This document shows positions 11,215-20,509 of a stretch of 64,000 bases of DNA, piece after piece. Positions within the stretch are counted from its first letter, which is position 1; each line of letters opens with the position of its first letter. Position numbers and translations under genes: made by a program. The DNA is from Lactarius indigo (taxonomy: Eukaryota > Basidiomycota > Agaricomycetes > Russulales > Russulaceae), in contig JAFKAC010000006.1 in assembly GCA_025766275.1 (NCBI GenBank), positions 558,001-622,000 on the forward strand, in the 5' to 3' direction. A model generated the notes under the pieces. The model had not been told where the DNA came from and did not search any database. It saw only the letters and a program-made list of their open reading frames with translations.

Positions 11215-11225
11215 AAGTCGAGTCT
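11215..11225 (+). other. Gyp-A self-priming primer-binding site
   Basis: AAGTCGAGTCT begins 2 bases after the 5' LTR and is the exact complement of AGACTCGACTT at 10971-10981. There is no TGG start as for a tRNA 3'-end primer. Tf1/sushi-group elements prime reverse transcription with the first 11 nt of their own RNA, which this layout matches. Confidence 0.8.
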
Positions 11226-11688
11226 CTCCACCCTGGCTTCAAAACTAGGAAGCAGGAGCCGTTCCCAGTTCAAACCAGAATTCATCACCAGAAGAACAGA
11301 AGACGATCTCTCTGACAACATCAAGGGAGTAGCCATCTGGAAAACCTACGACAAAACCGAAGGATATTACGTTTGGAGCAAAGAAGACAACGGATATATT
11401 CCTATTGAATACATAGAAGATAAACGACTTTGGGTAGTCATCGCACAATCATCCAAAGACCACAAGTGGTTCTCTGTCAAACCAGTACCACTAGAATTCG
11501 GACTTGGTCCATATAGAAACAACCCAGTTGGCATAATTGTCGACTCAGATACAGAAGAACCCGCTCAGGATTCAGATCAACATCAATCCCCTGTTGCATC
11601 AGTGGAAGCTACGTCAGGTGTCCCCTCTTTAGCCCCACAAGAACCCATAGATTCAGGTGCTCGCACACCAACAAACTCAAGCATTAGA
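11226..11688 (+). other. AUG-free open leader in the gag frame (pre-gag domain)
   Basis: The gag frame is open back to 11206 but has no ATG before 11689; none occurs in any frame from the predicted RNA start at 10971. The translated leader still looks like protein (DDLSDNIKGVAIWKTYDKTE, then GYYVWSKEDNGYIPIEY), and related stretches precede gag in Gyp-B and in Gyp-C, where an ATG (53993) is present. Either translation begins at a non-AUG codon or this domain has been lost from the protein in Gyp-A. The same holds for copy 2 (24582-25299). Confidence 0.6.
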
Positions 11689-12843
11689 ATGACAAGCACA
11701 GCCACACAAATCAACACCTCAATCACCCACACCCCTAGTGGAGGTGGCAGTAGCAAAGGAGGAGGTGGAGGTGGAGGTGGAGGTGGAGGTGGAAGTGGAG
11801 GTGGAAGTGGAGGTGGAGGTGGAGGTGGAGGTGGAGGTGGAGGCGGTGGAGGAATCCCTGCTGGAAGAGCCCCACCTTTAGCCCCCCCTCCTGCCAGAGA
11901 TAAATTAACAGGCCTACCACCAAAAGAATTCACTGGAGACCAAGCCCACAGCAAGAAATTCCTAAAAGAGTTTACCTTCTACTGGGCCCTCAATGGATCA
12001 ATCGAGCAAATGAGAAACCCCTATCTCAGATGCATTGTCTTCCTCTCCCTAATACGAGGAGACTTGGTTGATGACTGGGTTATGGAACAAAGTGACTGGC
12101 TTACTGATGAACTTGCTGGAGGACGGGCTACAACAGAAGAAGACCTGTGGATCACCATCCTAGATCGCTTCCAAGCTGCTTACACAGATGTTGCAGAGAA
12201 GCAGAAGGCACAGAAGGCACTCCAAGCAGTCAAAATGGAGAATGGAGACCTTGACACCTATATTGCTCAGTTCGCCGCCCTTGCAAAGAAGGCAGGATAT
12301 GGTGCAGATAAAGAAGGAACCCTGGATATTTTCTCACGGGGTCTACCAGAAAAACTGGTCAGGAACATCATACAGTTCGACCACCCAGATGACTGGAAAG
12401 AATGGACCCAATCAGCCAGAAAGCACCATCAAGACTTCATCAATCTCCAAAATCGCTTTGGAATCAAAAAGGAAACTAAAGCCGGATTCACAAAAGGGCA
12501 ATGGAACAATGCCTTTAAAGTCAAACCACGTGACCCAAATGCGATGGACATAGGAAGGACTCAAAGAGGAGCTGCAGGAAGAGCAGCCCTCACTGAAACC
12601 GAAAAACAGAAGCTCCAAGCAGAAGGGCGCTGTTTCCGTTGCAAGAAACAGGGGCACATATCGCAAAACTGCCCTGACAAACCAGCCAAACTCGCAGAAG
12701 CATCAACTACACCCTCTGCACCATCCACCACAAAGACCAAAGAGGAACTAGCAAATGAGATGTGGGGGACTCTGATGGCACAGAGTGAGGAAGTGCGAGC
12801 ACTGCTCGTAGAGAAAGCCTTTGCTGAGAAGGATTTTTCATAG
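11689..12843 (+). CDS. gag: Gag of Gyp-A copy 1
   Basis: Capsid and nucleocapsid polyprotein, 384 residues from the first ATG. A Gly/Ser tract coded by a GGAGGT microsatellite (about 11756-11853) precedes the capsid domain (from KLTGLPPKEFTGD through ALNGSIEQMRNPYLRC and DLDTYIAQFAALAKKAGY to LPEKLVRNIIQFD). One zinc knuckle, CFRCKKQGHISQNC (CX2CX4HX4C), lies near the C-terminus. No internal stop. The last codons before TAG are part of the predicted frameshift site at 12831. The upstream frame is open without ATG, so the true N-terminus is uncertain. Confidence 0.85.
   Translation: MTSTATQINTSITHTPSGGGSSKGGGGGGGGGGGGSGGGSGGGGGGGGGGGGGGGIPAGRAPPLAPPPARDKLTGLPPKEFTGDQAHSKKFLKEFTFYWALNGSIEQMRNPYLRCIVFLSLIRGDLVDDWVMEQSDWLTDELAGGRATTEEDLWITILDRFQAAYTDVAEKQKAQKALQAVKMENGDLDTYIAQFAALAKKAGYGADKEGTLDIFSRGLPEKLVRNIIQFDHPDDWKEWTQSARKHHQDFINLQNRFGIKKETKAGFTKGQWNNAFKVKPRDPNAMDIGRTQRGAAGRAALTETEKQKLQAEGRCFRCKKQGHISQNCPDKPAKLAEASTTPSAPSTTKTKEELANEMWGTLMAQSEEVRALLVEKAFAEKDFS
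12831..12837 (+). promoter_or_regulatory. Predicted -1 ribosomal frameshift site, G-GAT-TTT
   Basis: Gag codons read AAG GAT TTT TCA TAG, so G GAT TTT sits in the zero frame as an X-XXY-YYZ-like heptamer. Pol is open in the -1 frame from here. The same heptamer in the same phase occurs at gag ends in Gyp-B (40043), Gyp-C (55642) and Gyp-D (minus, 61651-61657). I saw no convincing downstream pseudoknot by eye. Confidence 0.7.
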
Positions 12844-15800
12844 GCTTGAACCCGGCGGCCTGGGCTAGAGCTTTAAACATTTCCAGTGTACAATATAGCC
12901 AATATAGATCCTTGAAAGTCCCTGTACACCTGGAAACTGCACACAAAACGGCTGATCAAGACGTCCTAGTAGACTCTGGAGCTACGGACAATTTCATAGA
13001 CCCCAGACTCCTGAAGCAAATGGGGATAGGGACGATACCCCTGTCAAACCCAAAAAAGATCTGGAATATCGACGGAACCCTTAATAAGGCAGGAGAACTA
13101 ACAGCATACTCCATGCTAGATGTCCAATCAGGATCCAAGAAACTACCCATGAGGTTCCTGGTGACAAATCTAGGGGAAGAATGAATGATCCTGGGATACC
13201 CCTGGCTTGCTGCCTTTGAACCCCAATGCAACTGGAAGGACTCCACTATTGACACCAGTCACCTCCCTGTCATCATCACTACCCAAGGACTCCAAAAACA
13301 AGACACCCCCAAACCAAAGATCCACATCTGGAAAATGTGGAGCACGTTCCTGGAAGAGTGCGGGTGTGAGGAAGGAGATGAACTCTATCTCAGATTTACC
13401 CAAGATGAGGTCATTGGCAAAACCACGGTGGCCTCAGAATTGGCGCAAAAGGCACAAGATCAAACCGAAAGAACGCTAGAGGAAATGGTCCCCAAGGAGT
13501 ACCTACAACATCAGAAGGTCTTCAGTGAAGAGAACTCCCACCAATTCCCACCAACCAGGTCATGGGATCATGCCATTGATATCACTCCAAATGCCCCAGC
13601 CACTATTGATTGCAAAATATACCCTCTAACACGTGATGAAAATGAAGCCCTTACCAAATTCCTCAATGAACACCTTGAAAAGGGATATATCCAGCCCTCT
13701 AAATCCCCATACTCGTCTCCCTTCTTCTTCATCAAAAAGAAAGATGGAAAGCTTTGCCCTGTCCAAGACTACTGACGGATCAACCAGTACACTGTCAAGA
13801 ATCGATACCCACTCCCCTTGATCCCAGAATTGATTGACAAGGTCCAGGATGCGGCGTTGTTTACCAAATTTGATATCCGATGGGGTTATAACAACATCCA
13901 GATCAAAGAGGGAGATGAATGAAAGGCGGCCTTCAAAACCAATCAGGGGCTGTTTGAACCACGTGTCATGTTCTTTGGACTCACCAACTCGCCAAGCACA
14001 TTTCAGACCATGATGAACGTAATATTCCGTGACATGCTCCTAACCGGAGAAGTCATAATCTACATGGATGACATCCTCATTGCCACTATTGATGACCTGG
14101 AAAGACACTGCAAGGTGGTCCATCAAGTTCTAGAACGCCTAGAGGAACATGATCTCTACCTAAAACCAGAGAAATGCGCCTTTGAGGTTAGGTCTATAGA
14201 GTACCTGGGTGTCATATTGGAAAAAGGGAGGGTCCGAATGGACCTGATTAAGGTTCAGGGTGTACGTGACTGGCCCACTCCAACAACAACCAAAGAAGTC
14301 CGTGCCTTTCAAGGATTTGCAAATTTCTATCGCCACTTTATCCGAGGATTCTCCATGATTGCTTGTCCCCTTAACAACCTACTCAAAAAGGACACCAAAT
14401 GGGAATGGACGGAAGACTGTCAAAAGGCATTTGACACACTCAAGACCCTGCTTGGAAAGGAACCCGTGCTCATTCAACCGGACTTGGAAAAACAATTTGA
14501 ATTGGAAGTAGATGCATCCCGATTTGCCAATGGAGGGGTGCTTTACCAAAAAGATGACCAAGGAATTCACCACCCAGTGGCCTATTACTCCCAGACATTT
14601 GGATCAGCAGAACGAAATTATGACATCTATGATCAAGAATTGCTGGCTATTGTGCAGGCTCTACGACACTGGCAGGCATATCTAGCAGGCTCCCCTCACA
14701 AGGTAGTGGTGTACACAGACCATGCAAACCTCCAATACTGGAAAGAACCACACAAGATCAGCCAACGGGTAGCATGAGAAGTCCTGGAACTCTCCAAATT
14801 TGATATAGAGCTCCACCACATTGCCAGCTCCAAGAATGCCCGGGCAGACACCCTGTCAAGAAGACCAGACTATGATGATGGTTCCCATGACAACTCAGAT
14901 GTAACAGTCCTTCCGGAAGAACTATTTGTCAAAGCTACAAGGGAACTGCCACAGGAACAAGAACTATGGGCTTATGTCACACAGAACCTAGACCAGGAAC
15001 GTATCAAAACCTGGATAGATACCCACAACCTAAAAGAACACTCAGGGCTCCACTGGAAAGATGAGTGCTTGGTTGTTGCAGGGAACAACGACCTTAAGAG
15101 GGGGGTAATTCACGCTTTTCATGACCTTCCAAGTGCTGGACACCCTGGAATTTCAAACACAATGGCCCTGATAACACGGGACTACTGGTGGCCTGGCATG
15201 AAGAAAGATGTGGAAGAATATGTCAAAGGATGCGCAGCATGCCAAGCCAATAAAGTCAACACCCACCCGAAGAAGCCAAGCCTTTCACCCATTTTTGGAC
15301 AGATGACAGAACCATTTGAAACTGTCAGCATGGACTTCATTGTCAAATTACCCAAGTCAAAAGGCTATGACACAATCCTTACAGTCACAGATCACGATTG
15401 TTCAAAAGCAGCTTTATTCATCCCTTGCAATGAAACAATAGATGCAGCCGGAGTCGCACAACTCTATTTGCAACACATCTACCGCCACTATGGCCTTCCC
15501 AAGAAGGTCATTTCTGATCGAGACCCACGATTCACATCAATGTTTGCAAGAGCTCTCTGCAAAGCTTTAGATATCAAACAAAACATCTCAACAGCATATC
15601 ACCCACAAACAGATGGACAGTCAGAACGAACAAACCAATGGTTAGAACAGTACCTAAGGTTTTGGTGTAATGCAAGACAGGACGATTGGGTAACATGGTT
15701 ACCAATGGCAGAATTTGCTCATAACTCCTGGCCCAACGCTACAACCCAAATTCCCCCATTTGAACTAATAATGGGAAAACTCCCATGCACCACATGGACG

Positions 15801-16442
15801 CCAAAACCCTCCCCAGTTCCAAGTGTAGGACAACGTCTTGAAGAACTGAAGAACAAGAGGAAGGAAGCTCAGGACAATCTGAAGAAAGCACAAGATTCCC
15901 TAGCACAGCGACCCTCCAAGTTTGAACCATACAAAGAAGGAGAAATGGTGTGGCTAGAAGGAACAAACATAAGGACTAGTCATCCAACCGCCAAACTAGC
16001 CCCAAAACGACATGGACCTTTCAAGATTACCAAAGTCCTGTCGCCGGTCAACTATGAACTCGCCTTACCCCTGCAATGGAAGATCCACCCTGTGTTCCAT
16101 GCCAACCTACTTACGCCATATAGGGAAACACCGCTCCATGGAGAAAACCTCCCACGACCCCCACCTGACATAATAAATGGAGAAGAAGAATGGGAAGTAG
16201 AGAAAGTTCTAGACTCTGCCAAGAAGGGATGACAACGTAAACTCCATTACCTCATCAAATGGAAGGGCTTCCCTGACAGTGACAACTTGTGGGAACCAGA
16301 AGAAAATGTATCAGCCCCTGAAGCAATCCAAGACTTCTTCCGACTACACCCGAACACCGAAGGAGCGCCCTCCTCACATATAAGAAGTGCAAGACTGGAA
16401 AGAAAAGACCCCCACTCCTTTACTCTTACATCTTTGCACACA
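12838..16442 (+). pseudogene. pol: Pol of Gyp-A copy 1 (PR-RT-RH-IN-chromodomain), five stops
   Basis: In the -1 frame after gag. Protease: VDSGATDNFIDPRLL. Reverse transcriptase: KGYIQPSKSPYSSPFFFIKK through YMDDILIA. RNase H: FELEVDASRFANGG and YDQELLAIV. Integrase: zinc site GHPGISNTMALI/CAACQ, then SMDFIVKL, SDRDPRFTS and QTDGQSERTNQ with the D-D-E residues intact. Chromodomain: LHYLIKWKGFPDSDNLWEPEE. Stops are all TGA: 13182, 13773, 13920, 14775 and 16230. Copy 2 has CGA at 13182 and 14775 and TGG at 13920. The frame runs on without a stop into the zinc-knuckle extension at 16443. Confidence 0.9.
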
Positions 16443-17178
16443 ATGCCTTCTCGCTCCTCCTCTGTTGAAGCCCTCGTTGAACGCTCCATAGAACAAGGGT
16501 TCTTCTCTCGACCCCCAACCCTAGAACAACAGACCACCATGGATGTCAACCCAGCACTGGTTGCGCTGTTGGAAACCTTCAATGGACACCCCAACTTAGT
16601 CCCAAGGTCCTCCTTGTCTCCCCCTCCTGAACCGACCACCACTCCTCCTCCACTCCCTCCTTCCACCCCTCCTCCTGACTCTCCCCCAGTCTCTGTAATT
16701 TCCCACTCATCGATGCCTCCACTGGAGGATGCCCCTATCGACTATGAGTGCGTAGCTGCCACTGCCAATGATGAACCAGACGAAGACGATGACCACCCAG
16801 GCCTCCCCTTCTTCCCAAACATAGAAACCTCAGCTCGCTTCCACCCTCTCTATATCAACCAACCTGATGGTACTAAAGTCCTGGCCAAGTACATCGCCTA
16901 CACTGGTAACCGTCAGGATGTGAAGGGCTGTATGGGTAAAGGTCAGCCTGTCTATGGAGAGCCTGTGTACCTGGACAGTCTCTCAGGGGCTATGCCACAA
17001 GTCATGTCAGATGATCAGATGCAGCAGCTCTCATGTGACGACCCTTGGGCATATGCTGTGGATGAGGCACTGAGGGACCTCAACTCCCCACAGCTAGATG
17101 CAGAGATCTCTCGCCTCTGCCACTGTTTGGAACAGCGGGCCATGCTCCAGAGGCAGTTCACTGATCTGCAGGCTCAAT

Positions 17179-17698
17179 TGTAACGTTTTGGGCGATGCGA
17201 GTTCCACCCTTACTGTACCGGTTGCAGCTACGGCGGTAAGGTAGATTAGTTGCGGACTTAACTACGATAGTGCGGTGATACGGTGATGTGATAGGAGATA
17301 CGGTACGGATTGCTGACTGATGACCTACGCCACTAATACTAGTACTAGTAGTAGTAGGGTTTGAGTGGCTTCTGCGATACGTTGGACGCTACTTACTGTG
17401 ACTCATAGCAGCGCTTGTAAGCCTGCTTGTTGTGTATTTAAACTGTCTTGCGAAGACCAAGAAACGCCATCTTGGTCTTCTTGAATCACTACCTGTTTCT
17501 TTCTTCTCTTCATCTTCCCCTGTTAGAGTAGTCCGATTTCATTTGTAAACTCAGAACCTTCGACTTGCCGGTGTACCTCCGTGTATTCACTAAGGCAAGG
17601 GCTTGGACCTCCATGTCTTCAAGTCAGCAGACGATCACATCGCTAAGTAGTTACCGCCATCTGCGCTCAAGTCGAGCTAACGTCATAGCGACGTTACA
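17179..17698 (+). repeat. Solo LTR of family E inside Gyp-A ORF3
   Basis: A 520-bp segment, TGTAACG...CGTTACA, absent from copy 2 and flanked by CAAT on both sides (17175-17178, 17699-17702). It has a TATTTAAA box (17435-17442) and a perfect 10-bp hairpin (17452-17461 with 17471-17480). A diverged, truncated relative lies at 45912-46189 on the minus strand. A 4-bp rather than 5-bp duplication is unusual. Confidence 0.75.
17452..17480 (+). other. Perfect hairpin at the predicted RNA start of LTR family E
   Basis: GAAGACCAAG and CTTGGTCTTC pair perfectly around a 9-base loop, 10-38 bases after the TATTTAAA box, so it spans the expected transcription start. The diverged copy at 46032-46060 keeps a 12-bp version of the stem. 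Confidence 0.65.
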
Positions 17699-18310
17699 CA
17701 ATGCAATCGAGTCCATGGACTACTGTTCAACACCACCTCAGAACTGGATGGAGTGCGCAGTCGGCTGGAAGCCGCACATGCCTATACCCGGATTGCAGAA
17801 CACTATGCTGACACATGGCAGCAACCCTGCCTCTTCCACCACCAAGACCTTCCCTTTCCCCCTTGCCCTGGAGGACCTGTAGAAATGCCTTGCCTCTGGG
17901 AAAATCGCAATGGAGACCTGTGCTGGCGCTGTGACAGTCGCTTCCATTGCAGCTTCAACTGCCCTCGGACCAAGCGGTACTGTTACCATTGCCAGAGTGC
18001 AGGCCACTGGCCCAACAAGTGCCTATGGCGCCGGCTTGAAGAACAACCGGGAGAAGAAGATGCTGCCAACAAGTGGTGTGGCAAGTGTTTTAGGAATGAC
18101 CCCGGACATGCTGAGATCCGCTGCCCTGTCTATGAGCAGTGCTGGAAGTGCGGAGTTCACGGGAACTTCCAGTTCCTTCGCACTCATCGCTGCCGGGAGG
18201 TCATTGCGGAGAACTACAACTCTGACTGGGTTGACGATGACCTCGTACAGACTGATGACCCTGAGCCTGGCACAGATCATTTCTAGGGACGTCGAGGCGA
18301 CAAGGACTCT

Positions 18311-18320
18311 GAAGGGAGGG
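18311..18320 (+). other. Gyp-A copy 1 polypurine tract
   Basis: GAAGGGAGGG, 3 bases before the 3' LTR, the expected primer for plus-strand synthesis. The same tract precedes the copy 2 3' LTR (31446-31455). Confidence 0.7.
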
Positions 18321-18323
18321 TAA

Positions 18324-19044
18324 TGTTATGGACTGGACTTGTTTTCAACTTTACCTTAGTTTCTTACTTACACTTGCATTCACGGGAAAGTCTTTCCTTT
18401 CTTGGCTTTCCCTTTTTCGGACTTGCTACACACTAGGAGCCTTAAGATTCTCTCCTAGTGCAAAGTGAGACAATGAGACACTCATTGTCCTTATAAGTCT
18501 TTATTACTACTATACTTGGGCTAAATGCACCCTTTTATGGCAGGTGTCTCATTTCTATTTTTAACTTTGAGACATGTCTCATTTGCCTTTTATATCCTTG
18601 TTTCTTCTCACACTTACTGCGGATGGCTGTGCACACTTTCTTCCTTTTCCCGTGCCTGCTGTGGATTGCTGTACTTCCTTCTCATGCTTGCTGCGGATTG
18701 CTGTGTTACTTCTCACGCTTACTGTGGATTGCGCCATTTGTTTGTTCCGCACAAACAAACCTTTTTCTATATAAGTCGTGGCCCTAGGTAGCTTGTATCC
18801 TTAGACTTGACTTCTTTACCATCATAGTATACATTGTTTTCCCATTCCCTTGGGGTAACTCTCTGCTGAACCATCGAACCTCTTGAACTCCCTTGAACTC
18901 CACTCACATCTTGAGTATTGTGTCATACTCTGAGATCCTTGTTAACCACTTAAAACTTGCCATTACCAGCTGAACCCTCGCTTATTGACATAGACAGACC
19001 AGACTTGCTCACGCCGAGCTGAACGTTCCTACTGTAACGTTACA
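18324..19044 (+). repeat. Gyp-A copy 1 3' LTR
   Basis: 721 bp, pairs with 10492-11212, followed by the CTTAT duplication. Its predicted start site reads AGACTTGACTT, a CpG-type change from the 5' LTR copy that would break self-priming if inherited. Confidence 0.95.
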
Positions 19045-19062
19045 CTTATAATCCCAAACTTT

Positions 19063-19160
19063 ATCATAAGACCCTTACAACGATATCATAAGACCCTTAC
19101 AACGATATCATAAGACCCTTACAACGATATCATAAGACCCTTACAATGATATCATAAGGC
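19063..19160. repeat. 22-bp tandem repeat, about 4.4 copies
   Basis: Unit ATCATAAGACCCTTACAACGAT repeated head to tail with almost no variation, starting 13 bp after the Gyp-A copy 1 target duplication. No function is evident. Confidence 0.9.
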
Positions 19161-20509
19161 AAATCAATTATAAGGTGATAGGGAATTTTCTGACATAAAT
19201 TTCTGACTTCCAGCATTTCATGCTGTGGTCCTTTGTGAGTTGATGGCCACCCCCAGTATCATGCCACTGTTGGCAAGGGGGTTGCGGGACCGGAATTTTT
19301 GATATCCAGTCAGATTTTGTCTTTTAGGGGCTTTCTGACCCCTCCCCCCCTTCCAAATATGGTAGGTTTAACTCATGTTACTAATATCTTTAAGTCACAT
19401 GATACAAACTACACTCAACACTGCCAACTTGTACTACCTGTGCAGCTGTCACAAGCCCAATTTTTGGGTGAAAACTCATAATCTATACACATTTTGTTAT
19501 GGACTCACCCCCACAACCTCGGCAAATGGCGATACAAAGGATGCAAGCACAAGAAGAAGATGAAGACAAAGAAAAGGCTGAGATAAACCACAAACCGAAA
19601 GCTAAGTGTCCTGGCCCACAGTATCACTGGACCTCCTGCAATAATCCGCAGATGTGTAGGTTCCACTGGCCTGGATAAAGAAGATCAAAAGTTGCCTGTC
19701 ACGTGACCCTGGCATGTGACCTGGCTAGAATGCACCGGAAGAGTCCAGATGAGCTTGTGCCTGGCTGACTGATGTTTGGTACCTGATGACTGATACTGGC
19801 TGCAGATTACTCATAGACGATTACACTGTTATGATAAGAATGACTGATGCTCTGTTCTGATTGGTTGACCAACTGTATGCTGACTGATACTTACACATTC
19901 CCGATGACACTCTTACTGTACGATTACTCACCCTAGGATTGTTGTATTAGGGTTTCTGAGTTTGAACCTTATGATAGCTAGAGTATAAGTAGGGTAGCTT
20001 GTATCCCCTATTCTCTAGCTTGAGATTCTTGGTGAATTGTACCTGCTGTTTGCAGTCAAACTCCCTTTTATCTTTTGAGCTAGGCTGTTTGCCATCTCTT
20101 TGGCTGTCTGCCATTCCCCTTTTCCCTTCTCCTCTGCCATTTTCTGCCTCTCAGTGTTCTTGCCTGATAGAGTGTTGCTAGTACCTTTTTCGACTGGGGG
20201 ATGCCTTGGCTGTATTTGCCCTTCCCTGTAAGTTGGCTGATGATTTGGGGCACAGTGTTCCCACAGAACCGTCCAAGTTGGACACTACACCTGTACAAGC
20301 ATAACACATTTGGTAGAACTAGTCAATGTGAGAGCAGGAAAGAATCATAAATGGCACAGAAAATAAGGAAGAGCAAGAAGAATGCACCCAGACTGTCTCA
20401 CACCCTAGAACTTAACACTTCATCACATTCACCCCTGTGCTGATCTCAGAGTCAGTAATTGTCACACCACACATACACATATTCAAACTAAGAACATTCA
20501 CTGCTGTTC
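19161..20509. other. Unassigned region with LTR-like promoter features and a 59-codon frame
   Basis: No recognised gene. An ATG frame at 19499-19678 (59 codons) is Glu/Lys-rich, then has Cys and His (KCPGPQYHW, SCNNPQMCRFHW) that could form a small zinc finger; support is weak. Around 19990-20030 a GTATAAG box followed by a pyrimidine-rich stretch resembles an LTR promoter, but I could not place LTR ends or target duplications. Confidence 0.35.

Larger units (their letters stand above)
16443..18286 (+). pseudogene. Zinc-knuckle extension (ORF3) of Gyp-A copy 1, split by a solo LTR
   Basis: Follows the chromodomain in the same frame as pol; an internal Met (MPSRSSSVEALVERSIEQG) at 16443 may mark a processed or separate product. 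Parts: Pro/Ser-rich head, central domain (INQPDGTKVLAKYIAYTG, then GAMPQVMSDDQMQQL and AYAVDEALRD), a helical stretch, and C-terminal tandem knuckles (CWRCDSRFHCSFNC, CYHCQSAGHWPNKC, CGKCFRNDPGHAEIRC, then CWKCGVHG...C). An LTR at 17179-17698 interrupts it; outside that it is open to TAG 18284-18286. No signal peptide or membrane helix, so it is not an envelope protein. I do not recognise the central domain. Confidence 0.75.
10492..19044 (+). mobile_element. Gyp-A copy 1: Ty3/Gypsy chromovirus, LTR to LTR
   Basis: Complete element bounded by 721-bp LTRs and a perfect 5-bp duplication CTTAT (10487-10491 and 19045-19049). Order: LTR, self-primer site, gag, protease, reverse transcriptase, RNase H, integrase, chromodomain, zinc-knuckle extension, polypurine tract, LTR. 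The LTRs differ at about 11 sites by eye, nine at CpG positions, so insertion is fairly recent. A 520-bp solo LTR of another family sits inside (17179-17698). Pol has five stop codons, so the copy is not autonomous as read. It is over 95% like copy 2 at 24104. Confidence 0.95.

Noticed and set aside
11583..11954. Minus-strand poly-proline frame (and its twin at 25194-25613)
   Set aside because: It is the antisense of the GGAGGT tract in gag; the composition is forced by the microsatellite.
13182..13184. Possible reassignment or read-through of TGA, because all Gyp-A pol stops are TGA
   Set aside because: At differing sites the sister copy has CGA or TGG, so the stops arise by single transitions; no sign of TGA coding in host genes.
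17179..17698. 520-bp insertion as a MITE, because of its short terminal inverted repeat
   Set aside because: TG...CA ends, a TATA-like promoter block in the middle and a diverged relative with the same promoter hairpin fit a solo LTR better; the 4-bp duplication remains odd.
19063..19160. CRISPR-like repeat
   Set aside because: Units are directly adjacent without spacers, and the genome is eukaryotic.
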